Of a stretch of DNA of 64,000 nucleotides, positions 56,740 to 64,000 are shown in pieces. Each line of letters opens with the position of its first letter. Position 1 is the stretch's first letter. The notes below the pieces were generated by a model. That model saw only the letters and a list, made by a program, of their open reading frames with translations, searched no databases and was not told where the DNA came from. A program made the position numbers and the translations under genes. Source of the stretch: Primulina eburnea (Eukaryota; Streptophyta; Magnoliopsida; Lamiales; Gesneriaceae); contig NC_133103.1 of NCBI RefSeq assembly GCF_022965805.1, positions 48,801,693 to 48,865,692 of the forward strand, read 5' to 3'.

Positions 56740-57780
56740 AACGCCTTCATCATTTTTCACTTTCACAAAACCTTGATCTTCCGCACTTATCGACATCCAT
56801 CTCAGCTTCTCAGATGCGCTTATTTTGTCCGGCGATCTGTTTCTGTTTTTCCAACCAACCCCACCGTTTTTTCTCTACATCTCGTAAGTTTTCCTGCTCC
56901 ATGTTTTTTCCAAAATTTCTAACTCTACATCTTCTACTTCCAGAGCAATGTGTGTGGCTCGTCTGAGTATGAGTCCACGGTGGTGCGTTATGATTCCGCC
57001 CTTCCTCGCTCTATTGCCACCTCCAAAAATCCCACCCTCGTCCCTTATGTCAGAATTGTAAGCCAACACCCCAAAAAAATACAAACAACCTAAACTCTCC
57101 CACCCAGCTACCGGGCTCTCCAGTGCCTGGGAAAAGTACAAGGAAAAATTTGAAATGGCTCTTGAAGCTGGGGCCGAGAACCTTGGTGTTTCTTAGTTTT
57201 TCGCCACGGCCAGCACCCTGTGACCCGACTCAAATGAGGACCTCCGAGTTCTCGCATCCATCCTTTTACCTTCATGATTATTATTCTCGGTCACTCGGAC
57301 TGTGCTGATCAGCCTCTCGAGATCTTCTATAATTTCTTCCAGGACCAAGTTAAAAGTGGTATCCGATTCCCCATATCCTCTTTTTATATCGAGGTAGCCC
57401 ATTTTCTCGGGGTTCACCTAAACCAACACCATCCCAATTCCTTCTGTATAATGGCATCGACCTTTGTGCTATTCAGGATGAACAACCTCTTGATCAACCC
57501 TCAATCCTGCATTACTACTTTTCTTGTCGTTTCAACAAGAACAGTTTATCTCTGACTGCCCGGACCCATCACAAATTCCTTGATGACATTCTTTTTCCTG
57601 AAGGAATGGAAAGGTCGATATTTCTTCATCAGTGTTCTTTGCTCGACCGCTTCTTATTTACCATGCCCATTCAGCCCGAACTTCCTTGAGCCTACAAGTT
57701 CGAAGAGCCCTATATCCAGAGCCAAGAGCTCGTGTAATGGCAAATGTTTAAATCTTCTGCTCTTATTTCGGAGGAGAATC
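56740..57780 (+). pseudogene. Antisense extra gene of the Tat-type element, N-terminal part (Transposase_28-like)
   Basis: Frames 57274-57555 and neighbours read FYNFFQDQVKSGIRFPISSF ... GVHLNQHHPNSFCIMASTFV, which fits the 'putative gypsy-type transposon' domain PF04195 (RFPLxxFxxExLxxxxLxxxQLHPN pattern). Several stops and frame changes make it non-functional. It runs opposite to pol and lies between pol and the 3' LTR, a position where Tat-lineage elements are known to carry antisense extra ORFs. Confidence 0.65.
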
Positions 57781-57959
57781 TGATTGTATATGGGTTGAGT
57801 TCATTGGTGGAGAATCCCTAGACCGAGTAATTGATGCTCTTGCTGTCTCGGCTACTCCACCTGGTACACTATTTGAACATCTAACTTTTTTTTTCTTAAT
57901 ATTTATGTCATTTGACCCAAATCTGTTTGGATATTGTGGAATATGTGGAAATGAAACGA

Positions 57960-58980
57960 GCATTTGCTAAAAATCAGACAGTCGAGAAGGCAACTGCACG
58001 GAAAGCTACACTCAAGAAAAAATCTCAGGCCAAGAAACTGTCATAGGAAACTAAGAAAGTAGTCGATGCCCGAGATGCCAAGGAGAGAGAAACTACGGAG
58101 GCCCGAGAGGCCGAGAAGAGATTAACTGCTGAAGCCCGAGAGAGCCGATGTCGAGGCGATGACAGGGGAGAAATGAATGTTACTCGAGTCTAGGGACAGA
58201 ACCCCAAGCTTCAATCTACCCCCGAGGAATCAGAATATTACGTCCCCCTTAATCACCGAAAAGGAAAGCTGATGTTTACGCCGACTTTGTATCTAAGTGA
58301 CACTGAATAGGAGGCTCAAGATTTTCTCTAGGCCATCAGTCTGGTCTCCTTCTTCTCTCCCTCCTGAACCCATTCTGTCCCTCGGAGGCCTGGGTCAATA
58401 TTTTCTTAAACGAGGTTTCCTCGACGAAGATCCAGCTGAGAAAGAGTTTGATGTCCCTTGCTGAGAAGGGCCATCTTCAGGGACTGAACCCCAATCACAA
58501 GCCTTCAAAAGTGTTGCTCGGGGTCTCCCGTTAAGTATCTCTATCTTGCAATATGTCCATCTTTTTAATAATAATTTTTTCTAACTCCCTTCTTATTTAG
58601 GCAGGGCCTTCAAATGCTAGTGGCTGCTCATGTGGATGTTTATACTATGGCCGAAAGGGAGGCGGACGACCCTAGCTGCCATTGAACTCCATGACCAAAT
58701 TAAGGATGAACCAGATAAGGCTCGCCAGCTGCATGCAGAAGAGGAAGCCGAGGTGAGAACCACAGTAGAGGTAGCCCACCAAAATATGGAGGGGTCTCAG
58801 ATAGAGCTGAGAAAGATTCAAGTGGAGGCTGAGGTCTCCCAAAAGAGATTGGAGGAGGAGCTCGAGGATTCTCGAGTTCAGGATCGGGTGGTGACAGAGA
58901 AAGCAGAGGCTTTCTTAACCCGGGACAATGAGGTAGTGGCTATGCTGGGAGTCCGACAGCTGTCTGAGGAGGAATGCTGA
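57960..58980 (+). pseudogene. Antisense extra gene, coiled-coil part
   Basis: 57955-58200 reads as an Ala/Lys/Glu/Arg-rich helix (repeated GCCCGAG codons), and the frame 58630-58980 as a heptad-rich helix (ELRKIQVEAEVSQKRLEEEL). The Transposase_28 domain followed by long coiled coils is the usual plan of these proteins. Stop codons separate the pieces. Confidence 0.55.
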
Positions 58981-59575
58981 ACTTACTTCCTCATATCTAA
59001 GGAGTTCAAATTTCCGTTGAAGATAAATCTTATTCCTTCTTCCAGAAAGGCTTCTACAAGTGCAAGGAGCAATTTGAAGAGGCTAGTCTTCTCTTGGCTG
59101 ATAAAGAGGCAACCTCCAAAATTATAAAATTTCAATTACTATAAAGTAACCGGGTTGACTTGTTTTGCCTCAAACACTCGGTAAGAATTGAGTATTGACA
59201 GCACTTTGTTATTGACCCAGTTAAATAGAGTTACCTGAACCCAGTTCCAAGATAGAGATAACTCGGGGCCTAGATAAGATATCGAGGCCCCATTCCTCCC
59301 GGATAAGATAAAATGTCAGGGCCCCATGCCTTCTGAGATTTAGATAAGATGTCGGCGCCTCATGCCTCCCGAACTTATTAAGATAAAATGTCGGGGTCTC
59401 ATGCCTCCCAGACTTAATTACATAAAATTTTGTGGCCTCATGCCTCCCGGACTTTGAATAAGATTTATCACACGTATTGAATCGGAAAGATAATTTTCAT
59501 TAATATTTAAATGATGAGTACAAATTAGGAATACTAATTTTTTAAATGAAAAGCTTTACTTGGTCTTTTGACAGT

Positions 59576-61620
59576 TCAGCCCTGTCTATCTTCTAAATAC
59601 AGGGCTTCTGAGCTTACCTTCCGGACCACCTTGTAGGATTCTTCCCACGTGCTTCTAGCTTTCCTACATCTCCTATATGGTTGGACTTCTTCAGAACGAG
59701 ATCCCCGATCTGAAAATCCCAAGGCTGGATTTGCTTGTTGTATGCCCTCATGACCCGGCCTCGATGTGCATTCATCCAAATAATGTCCTTTCACTCTTCT
59801 CTTCATTGAAGTCCAACTCCTGAACCTAGATTCATCATTCCCTTCTCAATAAGTTTCTACTCGAACTGAAATCTAACCTATTTCGTCTGGTAGCACTACC
59901 TCAGACCCATACACAAAACTGAAAGGTGTTTCCCCCGTGGTGGTCCGGGGCATAGTTCGATAAGCCCACAAAACACTTGGTATCTCCTCGACCCAATCTT
60001 TCCCGACTCCTTACAACCGAGTTCTGAGAGCTTGAACAATGGAGAGAATGATGACCTCGATCTGTCCATTAGCATGTGGATGGGCGTATGAGGTCATAGA
60101 TTGTGCGATATTCCTTTCTTGACACCAGGTTATCATTTTGCTCCCCTGAAAATGCCAGCCATTATCATATATCAGTTTCTTGGCACACTAAATGGGCAAA
60201 CTATATTTAAGTCCGGGATACTAGTAAAGATCCCACAATGTCCAGGCCCACTGATCAAAGGGGCAGGATGTCCGGATTGACTTCATGATTGAAACTGGGT
60301 TGTGCTGAAAATTACTGTATTGTTGCACCCTTCACATGACCGAACCACGCGGGTGGAATCCGAGTTCATAGTTGTCCACCAAAATCCTGACAACAATGCT
60401 TTCCTGGCCAACATAATTCCCCCGATATGATCTCATATCATCTCTCAAGAATTTCCTTAAGCGCATATTCGGCCTCCTCCCCTAACACACATTTGAGCTC
60501 GGGCACTTATAAGAATGCTAGTACAACGCTCCATTTATTACCACAAACCGAGGTTCTTATTTTCTGAATTTCCGTGCCTGGTCTAGATTTTTGGGTAAAC
60601 GAGAGGTAAGGATGTATTCAAGTAGATGAGACATCGAGGTAACTTCCATGAGAGTTGAAGGCCCGATATCAATTGTTGCGACCAAATCTACACGACACAA
60701 CTCCTCTCACTCATTTATCTTGGTCAGAGATGTTGTCATTTGTGACAAGGAATTAGCCTCTATATTTTTTTCTCGGGGGATCTGTTCCATACTTCAATCG
60801 GTAAAATTCTTTGACAATTCTTGAATGACAGCCTTTAAGTATTTTTCCAACCTTACATGGGCTTCGTAGGTTCCCCGTATTTGTATGGTGACCAATTGTG
60901 AGTTTGAGTAAATAATGACCTCGTTGCTCCCGTCACTCGGGTCATTCTCATCCCGATCAAGAGCTTCATTTTTGGCCTCGTTGTTATAAGCCTAGGAATC
61001 CAATCTAAAGGACAAATTTACTTTTTCTCATTGCGGAGAGATCAAAATAACTCCTACGCCACTTCTTTCTTTGCTGGAACTTCCATCTGCAAATATTTTC
61101 CACACTTCTCCCTGCCCGAGGCCTGCCATATCGATCAGGAAATCATACAATTCCTGAGCTTGGATCGCATTCCTGGGCTGATACTCAAAATCATATTCTC
61201 CTAACTACACTGTGCATTTCACCAACACAACCGAGATTTCTGGGTGAGCCATGATTCTCCTGATTGCGCTATTAGAGTAATATAATAGGGTTAGACAGGA
61301 AATAAGGTATTAGTTTTCTTGCAGTGGTTCCCATGGCTAGAACCACATTCTCCACCTCTGTATACATCCGTTCGTGCCCCTTGAGAGCGTGATTGACATA
61401 GTAAGCTGGTTTTTGACCCGCTTCTTCTTCTTGGACAAGTACAGATCTAACAACATACTCAATTGTAGATAGATAAACTTATAATTTCTCTTTGGGTTCA
61501 GGTTTTACCAAGACATGAAACCCGAACAGATGACCTTTCAAATCCTAGAAAGCCTGTTCACATTTGTCATCTCATCCAAAATTTTGAGCTTTTCTTAACA
61601 CTTGGAAGAAATGATATATT
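59576..61620 (-). pseudogene. Tat-type gypsy RNase H and integrase relic
   Basis: From right to left on the minus strand: RT/RNase H border (KCEQAF-DLKGHL), AVLVQEEEAGQKPAYYV-like, ERMYTEVENVVLAM and TARKLIPYF; a second RNase H with IFADGSSSKERSGVGVILISP; integrase with DNGWHFQGSKMITWCQE and SYAHPHANGQIEVI (second Asp and Glu region); [20 protein letters not shown]; and a C-terminal TWEESYKVVRKVSSEALYLED. Many stops. Dual RNase H domains (an ancestral one plus an archaeal-like one) are typical of the Tat/Athila branch. Confidence 0.8.
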
Positions 61621-61671
61621 CTCGAAGAGTTGTTAATGTTTCCTCGAGATCGGGGATGAAGCAGGCCTTTT

Positions 61672-61897
61672 CTGAGAACAAGAAACGTTAGTGCTGTGTT
61701 AGAAGGTTTTTTGGCGTATCCACTCTGACGCTCAAGTCAGTCAAGTGAATACACAAATTTATGATCTCGGGTAAGCATTGACATTATCAAGGCTAACTCC
61801 CACCCAAAGACTACCGGGACCAGTTCTGGGCTTGCCTTGCCTAAATTTCTAGTCCCACACTCGAGTCCAAGGATGAACTAAGATCTTACCGGAGTAA
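61672..61897 (-). repeat. Right (5') LTR of the Tat-type element, internally deleted
   Basis: About 226 bp, matching both ends of the left LTR but lacking some 400 bp of its middle. No clear primer-binding site was found beside it, consistent with a deletion reaching into the internal region. Confidence 0.65.
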
Positions 61898-61989
61898 CTA
61901 TGTTTCACCTATAATTTTTTGAGAAATAATTGTCCTAATAAAAAAACAATAGATAACGCTTGATTATATTTACTGTGAAACTACTCAGA

Positions 61990-62713
61990 ATTGTAATGTT
62001 CAGGTCGAAATGCGATAAAATTTAAAATATTTGATTTACATCAGTTATATAATGTTTATTAAAGAATCAACCACCTCTTTTAATACTTGTTTGATTGGAG
62101 GGAAAAAAACATGTGCCTACCTAACCTTCAATGCGTTCCAAAAGACAATTTAAACAAATCAATGAAGTTGGAGTATTATTTTATTAGGTTAAACCTTCCA
62201 CCTGTTTGAAAAGACAATTGAAATAAACATGATGTTGGAGTATTATTTTATTAGTTTATATTGTACTACAGCTAACTATTAATATTATATATTAATTTAA
62301 GTTTATTTCGTCACGTTTCACACCTACAGAAAAATGTGGCATGTATTAGTGCTCAATTAATAATGCTAATTCTTTAATACCTTCAAGCCATCGCATTTAT
62401 TGTTGCTCTAAACTTGAGTTTGACAAACTATGGGAGAAATCAAATAAGATTAATCTCCTTTAGTAACTTTTGAAAGTTTTATGTAATTTTTTTTTTTCAA
62501 TTTTACTAATAAAAAAAGCGTCCAATCATTAAAAAATATCATTCAGAACATAATGTCACGGACTTCACCCTTGTGAAATGTCGATATCGGAAATAATTAT
62601 ATTTAGTGTATCTCGTATGTAAAGATTATTTTTGAACGATTTGACGATAGGAAATTGCGAAGGATTATTATATTTGACTTACCAAACCTATCGGTTCTAA
62701 CATTATAACATGA
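61990..62713. other. AT-rich spacer, no gene seen
   Basis: Contains only the tandem duplication at 62122-62257. Confidence 0.45.
62122..62257 (+). repeat. Tandem duplication, two units of about 68 bp
   Basis: Both units contain AACCTTC, AAAAGACAATT and GTTGGAGTATTATTTTATTAG in the same order. Confidence 0.85.
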
Positions 62714-62911
62714 GTAAGTCTCTTATTAGACGGTTTTACGAATTTTTATCTGTGAAACGGGTCAACTTTTATCTGTGAAACGGGTCAACTTTATCGATAT
62801 TCACAATAAAAATTAATACTCTTAACATAAAAAATTAAATTTTTTTCATGAATACAAAAAAGAGATTCGTCTCACAAAATATGACTCGTGAGACCGTCTC
62901 ATGCAAGTTTA
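62714..62911 (-). mobile_element. GAGACGG foldback MITE, copy I
   Basis: Reverse copy with TTCACAATAAAAATTAATACTCTTA and GTGAGACCGTCTCATGCAAG. A 22-bp segment, TATCTGTGAAACGGGTCAAC plus two bases, is duplicated in tandem at 62748-62791. Confidence 0.65.
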
Positions 62912-64000
62912 TGATGATGATAATCACAAGAGAGATGGTTTCATTAAAACTTTTTTGTAAGTGACCAAATAGTTATGAATTAAGAATTTAATACTACGTG
63001 GAGTTAATATCGATGTTTTGGAAGATCTCGAACACATAATTTCTTATAGTTGTTGATTTCTTTCTTACCTTTTGAATTCTTTGAATAATCTTTTTTATTA
63101 TTTTTTGTCCTTTTTTCACTCTTACCCATTTGTTGAGCAATAATTTACTCCGGGAGACTGGATTTTATAATGATGGCTTAATACAATGCACAATTTAAAA
63201 ATATTATTAAATCAAAAATTGATAAAAAGTTGTCATACTTTGGTTTTGTCGCTCGAAAATCTTATTTATTCTCCGACCACCAAATCTTCGAGAAGATTTG
63301 AAGTTGGATCGAATAAATCGAAGACCTCGTGACAGAATCAACTGCCATGAATAATTTAATGAAGTAAAATACGTTTCTTCTGGATTTTTAACTATAAAAA
63401 ATTGTTAAATGTTACAATTTTAAAATCGTTTCGAGAAAATTAAAATATTTCCGATGTTGCATCCATTGCCAAAAATCCGTAGATTATTTATATATCAAAA
63501 AAAAAAGAGAAAAGAAACAAATATAGAGAACGAGAAAGAAAAATATTGCGAGTGAAAATATATTGAATAACATTAAAAAATCGGGCAGATCTTAATTTTT
63601 CTAGAGAAATAATCTTATAAACTATTTTTGTTTATATATATATATATACGTTTGAGATCTTTCTCGAAAATTTATCGAAAAGACTTGCAGAATATCTTGT
63701 ACGTTTTATATCTTGTAGCGGGAGAATGACTGCTTCCGAGAAAACAGATGGCCGGAGCAAATAACCAAATCTCAACCGAAAGAATACAATTAGAAAACAT
63801 ATATAGTAAACTGGGAGGATTCAACGAAGGAAATCAATTTAAATCCTGTATTTTCGAATCCAAAATTATGGAGGGATATCTACCATTTTCCCCAACCTCA
63901 ACCCAACAGAAAAAGGAAAAATGTCATCTCAATATGTACCGGGTACCACCCGACAAGGAAGCAAATTCCAACCCTCAAGGTAAACCCAGGAATGAGAACA
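62912..64000. other. AT-rich end of window, no gene assigned
   Basis: Composition becomes less AT-rich after about 63750 (GGCCGGAGC, CCCAACCTCAACCCAACAG), which could be the edge of a transcribed unit continuing outside the window. No frame is convincing. Confidence 0.35.

Larger units (their letters stand above)
55822..61897 (-). mobile_element. Tat-type Ty3/gypsy retrotransposon, decayed
   Basis: Similar LTR sequences at both ends (55822-56456, and a shorter 61672-61897) share GAGAACAAGACATGTTAGTG, GCGTAGCTACTCCGAAGTTCAAGTC and CCAGTTTTGGGCTGGCCTTGCC. Between them are pol domains on the minus strand and an opposing gene on the plus strand. The RT domain is almost entirely missing: pol begins at the RT/RNase H border directly beside the right LTR, implying a large deletion that also removed gag. 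Confidence 0.75.

Overview
This is nuclear DNA of a flowering plant, a eudicot and probably an asterid (the Lamiales guess is gestalt only). It is AT-rich, has plant-type intron signals, and is built mostly from transposable elements. Only one host gene can be supported: a two-exon plastid J-domain chaperone gene of the AtJ20 type on the minus strand (13572-15245). Nearly everything else that can be recognised is mobile DNA in various states of decay.

Layout. 1-2400: 3' part of a rearranged Ty3/gypsy element. 2400-2716: an old LTR fragment. 2915-10868: three hAT elements, each with an exact 8-bp target duplication. The third is split by a very young, internally deleted Ty3/gypsy element with two 1496-bp LTRs. 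10869-15993: the J20-like gene among AT-rich DNA and small foldback elements. 15994-25968: a nearly intact Sirevirus-type Ty1/copia element (copia-1) with gag-pol, a large extra ORF and repeated polypurine tracts. 25974-29340: AT-rich DNA, a tandem repeat and a dense GCGACGG inverted-repeat block.

29382-45846 is a nest. A minus-strand Ty1/copia element (copia-3) was hit by a gypsy-type LTR (now solo). That LTR was hit by a hAT-like element, and that element by a second Sirevirus (copia-2, 32302-41335). Separately, copia-3 was hit by a Cassandra element whose LTRs carry 5S-rRNA-like sequence (43267-44130). Target duplications close on every level except the outermost.

45900-47967: relic of a further Sirevirus-like element. 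48003-52397: a small MITE and a decayed 3.6-kb hAT transposon with transposase remnants and a nested MITE. 55822-61897: a decayed Tat-type Ty3/gypsy element with pol on the minus strand and an opposing extra gene (Transposase_28-like plus coiled coil) on the plus strand. The rest is AT-rich with scattered copies of a roughly 180-bp element with GTGAGACGGTCTCAC ends.

The most interesting signals are: (a) a palindromic TTCGGA...TCCGAA array ending in an identical 20-base TATA segment, shared between the LTR of a Ty3/gypsy element and the internal region just upstream of the extra ORF of a Ty1/copia Sirevirus; (b) a GTGTTG/CAACAC motif strewn through LTRs, coding and non-coding parts of copia-1; (c) large extra ORFs of similar architecture in both Sireviruses; (d) the multi-level nest, which gives a relative chronology.
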